A DNA stretch of 64,000 bases, from the NCBI RefSeq assembly GCF_015221875.1, contig NZ_JACYGY010000001.1, positions 1,426,001 through 1,490,000 of the forward strand, in the 5' to 3' direction. Positions 35,681 to 44,657 of the stretch are shown piece after piece. The position numbers were made by a program, and so were the translations under genes. A model generated the notes under the pieces. It ran no database searches. It worked only from the letters and a program-made list of their open reading frames with translations, and was not told the DNA's origin. How positions within the stretch are numbered: position 1 is the stretch's first letter; every line of letters begins with the position of its first letter. This DNA is from Dyadobacter subterraneus. GTDB lineage: Bacteria > Bacteroidota > Bacteroidia > Cytophagales > Spirosomataceae.

Positions 35681-35726
35681 AAGAAAGACCATCAGGAATT
35701 ATTCCCGGATGGTCTTTCTTTTTTTT
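35681..35726 (+). terminator. strong intrinsic terminator
   Basis: AAGAAAGACCATC pairs with GATGGTCTTTCTT (13 bp, 14-base loop) and runs into a T tract, just after the 85-residue membrane protein gene. Confidence 0.85.
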
Positions 35727-35834
35727 AAAATTTTCATCTTAATAAATAACTGCCAATAACTGTTTTGACAAGTTTTTTAAGGTTGGGTAATAAAAGCCTT
35801 AAAATGAGATAATCACTGAGTCTTTTCAAATGTT

Positions 35835-36314
35835 TTATCTGACTTGTTCGAGAATTTCGATGGCAGCTTCATTTCCCTGTTGAGCGGCCAGATCAAATAC
35901 GGAAAGTCCGCGCGTGTCGAGTATCGAAATATCTGCACCGCTATCAATAAGCAATTTCACAAGCTCGTTTCTTCCAAACATAGCGGCAAACATCAATGCC
36001 GTTCCCCCGTTGCCATGTTGCAGATCCAGGTCGGCTCCGTTTTGGATTAAAAGTTCTGCGATATGTTTATAACCTTTAAATGAAACGCCCATCAAGGCCG
36101 TATTTCCACCATAGTCCTGAGCATTCACATCGGCACCTGATTCAAGGAGATATTTAGCCGCTTCAAACTGGTTGTTGTAACAGGCTATGATCAAAGGCGT
36201 ATACCCTTTTTCATCTCTTGCATTCACGTCCGTATTACGCGCAACGAGTTCTTTTAAAACATCAACATTCCCAAGACGGGCCGCATGAATAATTACATTG
36301 TCGAGATTTTCCAT
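35835..36314 (-). CDS. ankyrin repeat protein
   Basis: 159 residues made of about four and a half ankyrin repeats with the usual TPLxxAxxxx pattern: YTPLIIACYNNQFEAAKYLL, NTALMGVSFKGYKHIAELLI, GTALMFAAMFGRNELVKLLI and SVFDLAAQQGNEAAIEIL. Ankyrin stacks bind other proteins; no catalytic part is present and there is no signal peptide, so it is presumably cytosolic. No partner gene is adjacent. Confidence 0.9.
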   Translation of the reverse strand: MENLDNVIIHAARLGNVDVLKELVARNTDVNARDEKGYTPLIIACYNNQFEAAKYLLESGADVNAQDYGGNTALMGVSFKGYKHIAELLIQNGADLDLQHGNGGTALMFAAMFGRNELVKLLIDSGADISILDTRGLSVFDLAAQQGNEAAIEILEQVR

Positions 36315-36467
36315 ATTATTTATCGATCCGTTTTTTAATATTTTTGAAATTATTCTACTCCTGATGGCACGCAGATTTAATATCCTTCTGTGTTTTTACA
36401 GTTACTCACATTAGAAAAAACCGTTCCAAATTCAAACGGAGATTCGCCGGAATGAAAAATTTAATTT

Positions 36468-37880
36468 ATGATTATTGAAAATGAAGAAGGTGAAAAGTTG
36501 CCCTGGATTCGATTAAGTCAGGATTCTCCATATTTCGTGGATGAAAATGGCAGCGACTGGACGCCCATCGGACAAAATGATGCGATTACCTGGCCGGATC
36601 TGGAAGGTTTATTCAAAAGAAAAAATATAAGAGCCGTTGAAGGTCATTTCGCCTTTCTGGCTGCTCACGGAGTGAATTGTCTGCGTGTTATGCTGGAATA
36701 TTGTCAGACAGAAAACCGTTATTTTGAACGTCCCGCAGGTCGGTTTCAACCTAATATGATCCAGCTTTGGGATGATTTATTTGCATTGTGTGAAAAATAT
36801 AAACTTCGGATTTTAATTACTCCTTTTGATACTTTCTGGATGGACAGGCGCTGGAAACAGCATCCATACAACGCAGCCAACGGAGGTCCATGTAAAAGAA
36901 AATCGCAATGGCTGACTTCTCCAGAAACGCTGGATGCGATCAAAAACAGGCTAACATTTGTGACGGAAAGGTGGGGGAGCAGCGGGGTTTTATTTGCATG
37001 GGATCTATGGAATGAAATCAACCCTGCACATGCGCTTGGGAAAACGGATGGTCTATATGAATTTATTACAGAACTCAGTGTTCATGTCAGAACTTTGGAA
37101 AAGCGGCTTTATGGCAAAACACACCCACAAACTGTCTCTGTTTTTGCGCCGTTAATTGAGCGTTATCAAATGAAAGACCTGATTTTCAGGCATCCTGAAC
37201 TTGACTTTGCCAGTACTCATTTTTACGAAACAGGTACAATTAACAATCCTAAAAACGCCATATACGCCGCAATTACTACCGGAGAAATGGTTCGGGATGC
37301 ACTCGCACATTTGCCGGCAGAAAGACCTTTTTTTGACAGCGAACATGGTCCGATTGATCATTACCGAAGAAAACGAAATCTGCCGGAATTATTTGATGAT
37401 CAATACTTTTTGCATATGCAGTGGGCACATTTGTCGTCGGGCGCAGTGGGCGGCGGAATGCGCTGGCCTTACCGTCAACCACATGTACTTACGCACGGAA
37501 TGCGGCGTGCGCAGCGGAATATGGCAGAATTTATAAAAATGATAAACTGGAAAACTTTCAGAAGAGAAAATTTAAATTCGGAGATTGAAATTTCTGATTC
37601 ACATTTTGAAGTTTTTGGATGTGGTGATCATACACAGGGGATCGTCTGGCTTTTGAAGAAGGAAAAAACAGGAAGAAATAAAATTGTACAGCCCAATCCG
37701 AAGAAAGTTTCTCTTACCATTCAGATTCCCGGCCTGGAAGATGGATTATATAAAATTCACGTTTGGGATACGCTTTCAGGAGAGATTGACATGTTTCAAA
37801 TTGAAAAATCAGGGCATATGGAGGTCAGACTCACATTGAACGTAAATAACGTTGCTCTTGCCATTTTGAAAATCACCTGA
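36468..37880 (+). CDS. clan GH-A glycoside hydrolase, cellulase/mannanase-like, apparently cytoplasmic
   Basis: 470 residues. GH-A barrel features: FLAAHGVNCLRVMLEY, acid/base Glu183 in WDLWNEINP and probable nucleophile Glu292 in FFDSEHGPIDHY. ASTHFYE at about 249-254 lies where GH5/GH-A enzymes carry an active-site His/Tyr. The last ~80 residues form a beta-sandwich-like tail. There is no signal peptide, which is unusual for endo-acting enzymes of this clan, so it may act on an imported oligosaccharide or glycoside. Family (GH5-like) is a judgement from motifs. It ends 3 bp from the convergent acyl-CoA dehydrogenase-like gene. Confidence 0.78.
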   Translation: MIIENEEGEKLPWIRLSQDSPYFVDENGSDWTPIGQNDAITWPDLEGLFKRKNIRAVEGHFAFLAAHGVNCLRVMLEYCQTENRYFERPAGRFQPNMIQLWDDLFALCEKYKLRILITPFDTFWMDRRWKQHPYNAANGGPCKRKSQWLTSPETLDAIKNRLTFVTERWGSSGVLFAWDLWNEINPAHALGKTDGLYEFITELSVHVRTLEKRLYGKTHPQTVSVFAPLIERYQMKDLIFRHPELDFASTHFYETGTINNPKNAIYAAITTGEMVRDALAHLPAERPFFDSEHGPIDHYRRKRNLPELFDDQYFLHMQWAHLSSGAVGGGMRWPYRQPHVLTHGMRRAQRNMAEFIKMINWKTFRRENLNSEIEISDSHFEVFGCGDHTQGIVWLLKKEKTGRNKIVQPNPKKVSLTIQIPGLEDGLYKIHVWDTLSGEIDMFQIEKSGHMEVRLTLNVNNVALAILKIT

Positions 37881-37883
37881 TAT

Positions 37884-39092
37884 TTAAGAGCTTTTTTTTG
37901 ACAAACTGTCCCAGATCCCGGTCGTACTTTCCTGCTTTAACACATATTCACCAATAGCCGTGAGCGTTGCATCAGGCGCGGGTTGTCTGAGATAAGTTGT
38001 GAGATCCCTATGAATACGTTCCATCGGATTGGGCCGCATTAGTCCGCGTGCGCCAACAGAACGTTCTGCAAGCTGCATACTGCGAAGACAGATTTCTTCT
38101 ACCATAGTCCTGGTCATATTAACGTAGGCTAGTAACTGCGCTATTGCCTCAGGGTTTTCTGTTGAATCATCAGTTTTTAGCCCTGCCTGTTTAATCCATA
38201 GGTTTCCGGTTTCCGTCAGATAGGCGATTTCCGCGATGCGTGCGCGCTGAAAAGGATCATCAGTACGTTTTAATCCTCTTAGAAACTTGTGCGTTTCGTC
38301 CAGTAAAGCCTCTGCACCTCCAAGCTGCACAGCCGCAAAACGAAGTGCTCCGCCGCTGAAATGCGGTTGTTGATAATAGGCATCCGGTAAACCAAGCAAA
38401 TCGTTTTCACTGATTTCAATTCCTGAAAAATCCATTCTGAAACTGGCAGAAGCCCTCATTCCGAGCGGTTTCCAGAAACTGTTGTCCATCTTGATTTCTT
38501 TTACTTTTTCGGTTGGGATAATAACCATTTGCCAGCCTTTTTTCCTCGCCGAAACCAATTCACCGGTTACAAGCGGCCTGGCTATCCTTGAAGCGCCAGA
38601 ACAAAAAGTTTTACAGCCCTGCAATCTGTACTTGCCATTTCCAAGATCATAAATCCGAACCCCTTCCATATCCTGTGTATTCCAGACGCTGAACATTTTT
38701 TTTCCCAGGATCACATCGGCAAACCACCTTTGTTTTTGTTCTGTTTTACCAAATAAATAAATCAGATAAAGCGCGTTGATATGTCCCTCGTAAATTCTGC
38801 CAACGGGCAGACTTGCCTTGCCGATTGCCTTTAAAAGCATTAACAGTCCATGATTTTTCCGTTGACTAAAATCCAGTGAATGGCTGGGAAGTACGATTTC
38901 AAGCAAACCCGCTTCTGCTATTAATTTAAACTCCTGCTCGGGAAAGCAACCTTCGTGATCAATATGCGCCGCATTTTGAGCTATTTTTTGGTATAACTGA
39001 GATGAGAATAAATGATCCATTAATAGCCGGTTGATTGAAGTAATTGTCTGGTCTTTTTGATTGGCAAAATTTAATTGTCGGGCATTTTTCAA
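37884..39092 (-). CDS. acyl-CoA dehydrogenase-like flavoprotein
   Basis: 402 residues with the acyl-CoA dehydrogenase plan: helical N-terminal part to about 130, beta domain with FCSGASRIARP and SFWKPLGMRASASFRMDF at about 170-230, and helical C-terminal part. The end, RPNPMERIHRDLTTYLRQP, resembles the DszC/SfnB-like side branch. That branch includes flavin monooxygenases, so the reaction may not be a dehydrogenation. A catalytic Glu is not obvious. No beta-oxidation genes are nearby. Confidence 0.78.
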   Translation of the reverse strand: MKNARQLNFANQKDQTITSINRLLMDHLFSSQLYQKIAQNAAHIDHEGCFPEQEFKLIAEAGLLEIVLPSHSLDFSQRKNHGLLMLLKAIGKASLPVGRIYEGHINALYLIYLFGKTEQKQRWFADVILGKKMFSVWNTQDMEGVRIYDLGNGKYRLQGCKTFCSGASRIARPLVTGELVSARKKGWQMVIIPTEKVKEIKMDNSFWKPLGMRASASFRMDFSGIEISENDLLGLPDAYYQQPHFSGGALRFAAVQLGGAEALLDETHKFLRGLKRTDDPFQRARIAEIAYLTETGNLWIKQAGLKTDDSTENPEAIAQLLAYVNMTRTMVEEICLRSMQLAERSVGARGLMRPNPMERIHRDLTTYLRQPAPDATLTAIGEYVLKQESTTGIWDSLSKKSS

Positions 39093-39438
39093 TGCCGGTT
39101 AAGTTTGATACCAATATTGTACCCGTGAAAATCAACATTTGAAATTCTTTTGGTTTTCAACAAAAAGAAAGATTCTGACAAGGTTAAGCGTTCAAGAATA
39201 TTCCTAAATTTTGGACCGGATTATTTTGGATGGAAACGCACAGTTTTAATAAAAAATGTTCGAATATGAACATTTAAAATTTGTATAGAAATTGACTTTT
39301 TTGTTTATAAGTCACTTGCTGTTAGTTAGTTACATTTATTTTAGGGCTTGGTGTTGATGGCAAATTAAATTTGGTATGACCTTTTTCTACATAGGTGTAA
39401 TGATGTAAAAACATTGTTTAACCATAAATTACATAGCC
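39093..39438. other. long spacer with inverted repeat and promoter candidate
   Basis: About 345 bp with no gene. It holds an 8-base perfect inverted repeat, AAATGTTC and GAACATTT, with GAATAT between (39254-39275). A TAAATTTG at 39366-39373 matches the Bacteroidota -7 box upstream of the small secreted protein. The left part is the promoter region of the acyl-CoA dehydrogenase-like gene. Confidence 0.5.
39254..39275. promoter_or_regulatory. inverted repeat, possible operator
   Basis: AAATGTTC-GAATAT-GAACATTT. Arms are perfect, spacer is six bases, and it lies between two divergent genes. It could be a dimer-binding operator. No T run suited to a terminator follows. Confidence 0.35.
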
Positions 39439-39843
39439 ATGAAAATTTCAAACACTTTAATCCTGCCATGTGTACTTGCGCTGGCCCTGTCTCTAAGTTC
39501 GTTTACTTCCGAGACTTCCGATAAAAAGGAAAATCCCCAAAAAGAAGAAACGTCAAAAAAAGCTTTTGATGCTTATTTGTTCAAAGTGCCAAATACGAAT
39601 AAAGTGAAGCTTGTTGTTGATAAAAACACGGATGCCAGATTGCGGATACTGCTTACCGGAAAAGACGGGAAAATTTATTATACCGAAACAAATGATGATA
39701 AAGGTTCGAAATATCGCAGACAATTTGACATGAATGATTTGGGCGACGGTGTTTACTACTTCGAATTGTATAGCAAAAAACAAACCTTGATTAAGGAAAT
39801 CAAGATTCAGAGCGCCTCTGAAAAACTGGTTTCGCTGCTTTAA
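39439..39843 (+). CDS. small exported protein, unknown function
   Basis: 134 residues with a signal peptide (MKISNTLILPCVLALALSLS) cut near residue 24-28, a Lys/Glu linker, and a compact beta-rich domain with DGVYYFELYSKKQTLIKEIK at the end. The pattern resembles the T9SS-sorting-tail-like or DUF3244-like sandwich domains of Bacteroidota, but length and motifs are not enough to assign one. A strong terminator follows. Confidence 0.65.
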   Translation: MKISNTLILPCVLALALSLSSFTSETSDKKENPQKEETSKKAFDAYLFKVPNTNKVKLVVDKNTDARLRILLTGKDGKIYYTETNDDKGSKYRRQFDMNDLGDGVYYFELYSKKQTLIKEIKIQSASEKLVSLL

Positions 39844-39847
39844 AATA

Positions 39848-39887
39848 AAAAGAAATCCCGCATCGGTAAAATGCGGGATTTCTTTTT
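39848..39887. terminator. bidirectional intrinsic terminator
   Basis: AAAGAAATCCCGCAT / ATGCGGGATTTCTTT with a 7-base loop, A run left and T run right. It sits between convergent genes, and its right edge touches the stop of the D-2-hydroxyacid dehydrogenase gene. Confidence 0.85.
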
Positions 39888-40831
39888 TAACTATTTTTTT
39901 TCGCAATCCAGTTCTCAATAATTTTTACTGTGTCCTCAAAAAATAATTTATAAGTGTCTTCTGTAACATAACCAATATGCGGAGTGGCGAGTACATTATC
40001 TAGCGTCCGGAAAGGATGGTCTGCCGGCAGCGGTTCTGTTTCAAAAACATCAAGCGCAGCTCCCGCAATTTTGTTTTGTTTCAATGCATCAATCAGTGCA
40101 TTTTCATCAATAAGCGGTCCACGAGAGGTGTTAATCAGATATGCAGATGGTTTCATCAGGGCAAGATCTGCGGCGCCGATTATTCCTTTTGACCGTTCAC
40201 TCAACACAAGATGCACGGTTACAAAATCAGCGTTTTGAAAAAGATATGCCTTTGAAACTAATTTTGCGCCATTTGCTTCGGCTTTTTCTTCGGTCAGATT
40301 TTCACTCCAGGCAATTACGTTCATGTCAAAAACATGTGCTATGGACGCAATTTTGTCTCCAATATTTCCCAGTCCAATGATTCCAATTGTTTTGCCTTTT
40401 AAATCGGTACCGATTGTGTTTTGCCAGCCTCCATTTTTTACGGAAGCATTTTCCTGTGGGATTTTCCGGGCTATGGCCATGAGCAATGCCCAGGTTAATT
40501 CTGGTGCGCCGCTGCCAATATATCCTGTATTTTCCAGCTGGATACCAAGCTCATTAACCGCAGAGGAATCAATAGAAGCATTTCGGAAACCTGTTGAAAC
40601 GATAAGTTTAAGATTCGGAAGTTTCGAAAGTAATTCACGGCTGACGGGCGTTCTTTCCCGCATCAGGCAAATCACATCAAAAGGTTTTAAACGTTGAACA
40701 ATTTCCTCCTGTCCAAATAAATGATTGTTGAAAACAGTTATTTCAGAAACTTTTTCAAGGGCCGTCCAATCTGCCATTTGTAAAGCAGCGTTCTGATAGT
40801 CGTCCAGAACCGCAATTTTTATTTTATCCAT
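39887..40831 (-). CDS. D-2-hydroxyacid dehydrogenase family protein
   Basis: 314 residues. NAD-binding signature GIIGLGNIGDKIA at about 150-162. Catalytic elements are conserved: Arg in NTSRGPLIDENAL, Glu in DVFETEPLP, His in ATPHIGY. The family reversibly reduces 2-oxoacids to D-hydroxyacids (D-lactate, glycerate, phosphoglycerate types). Lack of an ACT domain argues against the long SerA type. The substrate is not determined. Confidence 0.9.
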   Translation of the reverse strand: MDKIKIAVLDDYQNAALQMADWTALEKVSEITVFNNHLFGQEEIVQRLKPFDVICLMRERTPVSRELLSKLPNLKLIVSTGFRNASIDSSAVNELGIQLENTGYIGSGAPELTWALLMAIARKIPQENASVKNGGWQNTIGTDLKGKTIGIIGLGNIGDKIASIAHVFDMNVIAWSENLTEEKAEANGAKLVSKAYLFQNADFVTVHLVLSERSKGIIGAADLALMKPSAYLINTSRGPLIDENALIDALKQNKIAGAALDVFETEPLPADHPFRTLDNVLATPHIGYVTEDTYKLFFEDTVKIIENWIAKKNS

Positions 40832-40901
40832 TTTGTTGTAAAATGTGAAAATGATAATTCAATCGCTTCCCGTTATAAGAGGGTAATGTAGTTGCAACAA
40901 A

Positions 40902-40939
40902 AAAAGAGACAAAATACTTTTAAGTATCTTGTCTCTTTT
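40902..40939 (-). terminator. intrinsic terminator after the ArsR gene
   Basis: AAAAGAGACA / TGTCTCTTTT outer stem plus ATACTT / AAGTAT inner stem. On the minus strand it is followed by a T run, 50 bp after the ArsR-type gene. Confidence 0.75.
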
Positions 40940-40990
40940 GAAAATAATTTGAAAATTCAGCTGGCTGGCAAATAATTCGCTGCTGACCAT

Positions 40991-41266
40991 TTATTCCTTG
41001 AAAGAATTCAGGTAATCGATATAAGAACTGAAAACATCCTTATTCACTATATATTTTGTGTTACGGCCGTCTTTTTCTGTAATCAAAAGATCGGCATCAG
41101 ATAATTGCTTCAGGTGATGGGAAACGGTTGATTGAGCCAAATTAAACATTTCAAGTATCGTTGAGCATTGCAGCCATGTCTGTTCCTTGTTAATCGCCTC
41201 CATGATTTTCAAACGGTAAGGATCGCCCAACGCTTTTGAAATTCGTTCTATTTTTTTTAAGTCCAT
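40991..41266 (-). CDS. ArsR/SmtB-type winged-helix transcriptional regulator
   Basis: 91 residues: ERISKALGDPYRLKIMEAIN, then the recognition region LEMFNLAQSTVSHHLKQLSD, then a beta wing, EKDGRNTKYIVN. No CxC metal site is present, so it may respond to something other than a heavy metal. It lies upstream of the D-2-hydroxyacid dehydrogenase gene on the same strand, but a terminator separates them. Confidence 0.88.
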   Translation of the reverse strand: MDLKKIERISKALGDPYRLKIMEAINKEQTWLQCSTILEMFNLAQSTVSHHLKQLSDADLLITEKDGRNTKYIVNKDVFSSYIDYLNSFKE

Positions 41267-41469
41267 GGTCTTTTAATTTTTGCAAATATATCGATTTGGG
41301 GTGATTTAATAAATTTAAGTATTATTTCAGGGTGAGCCTGTTCTGTTGGTTTCAAGGAATTTTCAAATTAGTTGGATACCTAAAATAATTTCCTGCATTG
41401 ATGGTTATTGATTTATATTTAATTATTTGTCTTTATGATCGGTTTTATCCCATTTCCAGCTTATGAAAA

Positions 41470-42126
41470 ATGAAAAACTTTCGATTTGAGTACACCATCA
41501 ATAAAACACTGGTTACTATCTTTTTATCGAGTTTTTTATTGGGGCTGCTAATTTCAACCAAGCTTCCTGATCTTGGTTCAATTTTTGGCATACCTCTTAA
41601 AGTTGTGCTGCCACTTTGTATTCCAATATTTTCGATGATTTTTTGTATCGATATGTATAAAAAAAGAGGAGAGGCTTCAATCAAGGAAAATGTCCTGGAA
41701 ATGAATCTTGATGGCGTTGAACATATTATTCCTTTTGAGAAAATAAAAACTTTTGAAGTACAATATGGAAATGGAACGAGGCTGGTATTGAATTTGCGCA
41801 ACCAACCTAAGCTTAAAATCTTTGCGAATGATCATTTCTGCAAATCAGATTTGTTTTATGCTTTTTGTAACGAGCTGGAAAAAGTACTTATTGAATATGG
41901 TAAGACCAGCAGTGTGCCTATCACCAGAAAACCGTCACCTTTTGAGAGTAAATGGGCATTGAACATACTGGTTGTTAGCACCGTTATATTTTTTGGAATG
42001 CTGATTCGTGCCGCCGCATTGCATCATGATGTACAACGATCGGCACTTTCAGGTTTTGGTGCATTGGCTATTCTTTGGGGAGCCTGGTTTCTTGCCTTTA
42101 TAAAGAAAAAACATTTAGAAAATTAG
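41470..42126 (+). CDS. membrane protein with a central PH-like domain, unknown
   Basis: 218 residues. Two membrane segments at about 14-30 and 42-60, a soluble middle (about 66-145) with a beta-rich pattern (EMNLDGVEHIIPFEKIKTFE), and two more segments at about 166-182 and 192-210. The layout TM-PH-like-TM is common in uncharacterised Bacteroidota proteins. I cannot name a function. It stands alone before the helicase gene. Confidence 0.6.
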   Translation: MKNFRFEYTINKTLVTIFLSSFLLGLLISTKLPDLGSIFGIPLKVVLPLCIPIFSMIFCIDMYKKRGEASIKENVLEMNLDGVEHIIPFEKIKTFEVQYGNGTRLVLNLRNQPKLKIFANDHFCKSDLFYAFCNELEKVLIEYGKTSSVPITRKPSPFESKWALNILVVSTVIFFGMLIRAAALHHDVQRSALSGFGALAILWGAWFLAFIKKKHLEN

Positions 42127-42375
42127 CGTCAGTCTTACAAGTCAAAGCCCTCTATTTAACAGTGTTGAAAAAGAAGAATTATAAAATTTCAGGTAATTTA
42201 TCTGATTTTCAGTCAGTTGCTGCAATTGTCATTTTTACAACTTTATTGAGTATCTTTGTTTATAATCAAGCGGTTTGCTGACTAGCGAAATTAAAAGTCA
42301 GCTTCATATTTTATACAACTGTTAAAACCGAACAAGCAGTAAAAACTTGAAGGTTTTGGCTTAAAAAGCTGAATT

Positions 42376-43653
42376 TTGAATTTCAACGAATTTGAACTCC
42401 ACGAAGACGTACTTAACGCCGTGGATTCTATGAATTACCAACAGGCTACCCCGATTCAGGAGCAGGCCATCCCTTATATTTTAGCAGGAAAAGATCTTCT
42501 GGCATGTGCTCAAACAGGTACCGGAAAAACGGCAGCTTATCTTATTCCTATACTTGATAAAATTGCGACGAGCCCGATGGGACAAATTGGAGCGCTTGTT
42601 TTGGTACCAACACGTGAACTGGCCCAGCAAATTGACCAGCAGATTCAGGGTCTTGGTTATTTTGTCGGTGCCACAAGTATTGCTGTTTATGGCGGTAATA
42701 AAGGTCCGGAATGGGATCAGCAAAAACGTGCTTTAACGCAGGGAGCCGATATTATCATTGCTACACCGGGCCGGTTAATTGCCCATTTGCAGCTCGGTTA
42801 TGTAAGTTTTGGGTCTATCCGACATTTGGTATTGGATGAGGCAGACAGAATGCTGGACATGGGTTTTTTAAGTGATATTCTTAAAATTATGAGCTTTTTG
42901 CCTGCGAAACGTCAGACTTTGATGTTTTCGGCAACCATGCCTCCAAAAATCGGAGAACTGGCAAAAAGGATTCTTCAAAAACCGGAGGAAGTTCGTCTGG
43001 CAGTTTCAAGACCAGCCGAGCGAATTGACCAGCAATTTTATATGACAACGGATGAACAAAAATTGCCTTTGCTGGCTCATTTGCTTTCGCAAGTGCAAAA
43101 TACCAGTATGGTTTTGTTTACTTCCAGAAAATCCACCGTCGAGCCTATTGTACGTGCATTGAGAAAACTCGGTTTGGAGGCACGCGGAATTTCCTCGGAC
43201 TCAGATCAGGCAGACAGAGAAATTGTATTGCGTGATTTTAAAAATAGGACTTTTCCGGTGTTGGTTGCAACGGACGTATTGTCACGAGGAATCGATATCG
43301 ACAATTTAAGCCACGTGGTAAACTATGATGTGCCGCGCGATCCGGAAGACTACGTTCATCGTATCGGCCGTACAGCCCGTGCAGAATCAAAGGGAACTGC
43401 TATTACGTTTATCAATGAGCACGATCAGAAATATGTTTTGAAGATCGAGAAGCTTTTTGAGAAAGAAGTAGATAAACAATCGGTGACAGAAGAGCTCGGA
43501 TTGGGTGAAGCACCCAAGTTCGATCCGGCTAAATTTCGTAATTCAGCTCCCCGGAACAAAAGTTCTCAGGGAACCCGTAAGAATCAGGGAGGCGCATCAA
43601 AAAGCAGAAGACCGAAGCAAAAGAATGACAAAAAAAGTCCTTTGCAAACGTAA
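42376..43653 (+). CDS. DEAD-box RNA helicase
   Basis: 425 residues with the full helicase set: Q motif (aromatic Phe6, then ATPIQEQAIP), motif I AQTGTGKT, Ia PTRELAQQ, GG, DEAD box VLDEADRMLDMGF, SAT (FSATMP), motif IV, and HRIGRTAR (motif VI). The Lys/Arg-rich tail (about 390-425) is the usual RNA-binding extension of RhlE-like proteins. The start must be TTG at 42376: an in-frame stop lies two codons upstream and the next ATG would remove the Q motif. It remodels RNA in ribosome assembly or decay. Confidence 0.95.
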   Translation: MNFNEFELHEDVLNAVDSMNYQQATPIQEQAIPYILAGKDLLACAQTGTGKTAAYLIPILDKIATSPMGQIGALVLVPTRELAQQIDQQIQGLGYFVGATSIAVYGGNKGPEWDQQKRALTQGADIIIATPGRLIAHLQLGYVSFGSIRHLVLDEADRMLDMGFLSDILKIMSFLPAKRQTLMFSATMPPKIGELAKRILQKPEEVRLAVSRPAERIDQQFYMTTDEQKLPLLAHLLSQVQNTSMVLFTSRKSTVEPIVRALRKLGLEARGISSDSDQADREIVLRDFKNRTFPVLVATDVLSRGIDIDNLSHVVNYDVPRDPEDYVHRIGRTARAESKGTAITFINEHDQKYVLKIEKLFEKEVDKQSVTEELGLGEAPKFDPAKFRNSAPRNKSSQGTRKNQGGASKSRRPKQKNDKKSPLQT

Positions 43654-43835
43654 TCAGCCTTATCTTGCGTTTATTAAACAGGAAATAGACAGATTTTAAG
43701 GATGAAATCTTGAAAAAATAGTACGGTTTATAGGTCATTGAAATTTCTGACGGTATAATTTTTTTAATTTTTTTCTTACACTCCGGCTAATTCAGGCTGT
43801 TTGTAGACGTTATGAAAAACTTAAATTAAATACAC

Positions 43836-44558
43836 TTGGAACGTATCCTTCAATGGTGGAAAAATTATCGTTTTAGTATAGCAGATCCTCCTATTATTTC
43901 AATGGAGGGACTTTATCCACTGCTCTTACTGTTGGTTTTAAGTCTCTTGGCGGTCTTTTTTCACCTTGTTCGTATCCTTTTTAATGCTCCGGTTGACTTT
44001 TCCATGGACTGGAATCTTTTTCTGAGCTGGATACCTTTAATGACTGCATTTTTTATCAATAATGTTACCAGACGGTTTGGGCATCTTCACTTTTTAGTCG
44101 TTCTTTCCAGTCTTTTCTGGCTTGCATTTTTTCCCAATGCGCCTTACATGATCACCGATATTTCGCATTTGAGTATCGACTTAACGCGTGATCTGACCTG
44201 GCATGATACCATTATGTTATTTTGTTACGCCGAGGTGAGCCTTTTTAATGGTCTTGTTTCGCTGTACTGGATACATCAGACGTGGCGCAGGGTTTTCAGA
44301 AAATCTGTAAGTACTACTTTTCTTCTGGCAAGCTTACCTCTGGCAGGGTTCGGTGTTTATCTTGGCCGCGTGAGGCGTATGAACAGCTGGGACATTATTC
44401 ACGATCCGCGTGTTATTCTCGACAATTTGCTGAAAAGTATGCTCGATAGAACAGCACTTGTGATCAGTCTTGAAATTGGTCTGCTTTTGGGTATGCTTTA
44501 TCTGGTTCTTTGGGCAATTATCAGGTTCAGGGTGCGGTACAACAAGAAAGATAGCTGA
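43836..44558 (+). CDS. DUF1361 family membrane protein
   Basis: 240 residues starting at TTG 43836; an ATG at 43902 would lose only the first 22 residues. About six membrane segments with the family motif FFPNAPYMITDISHL at about 95-109. The short cytosolic ends are basic. DUF1361 has no assigned activity. Four plus-strand genes follow the helicase, but the spacers of about 50-180 bp do not support one operon. Confidence 0.8.
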   Translation: MERILQWWKNYRFSIADPPIISMEGLYPLLLLLVLSLLAVFFHLVRILFNAPVDFSMDWNLFLSWIPLMTAFFINNVTRRFGHLHFLVVLSSLFWLAFFPNAPYMITDISHLSIDLTRDLTWHDTIMLFCYAEVSLFNGLVSLYWIHQTWRRVFRKSVSTTFLLASLPLAGFGVYLGRVRRMNSWDIIHDPRVILDNLLKSMLDRTALVISLEIGLLLGMLYLVLWAIIRFRVRYNKKDS

Positions 44559-44657
44559 GAAAGTGATGTCATTGTTTTGATTATATTGAAACAATTATGA
44601 TTTACTTTGCAGAATAAATACCCTTTGATTCCAGCGATATCATAAGACATTTTCAGA

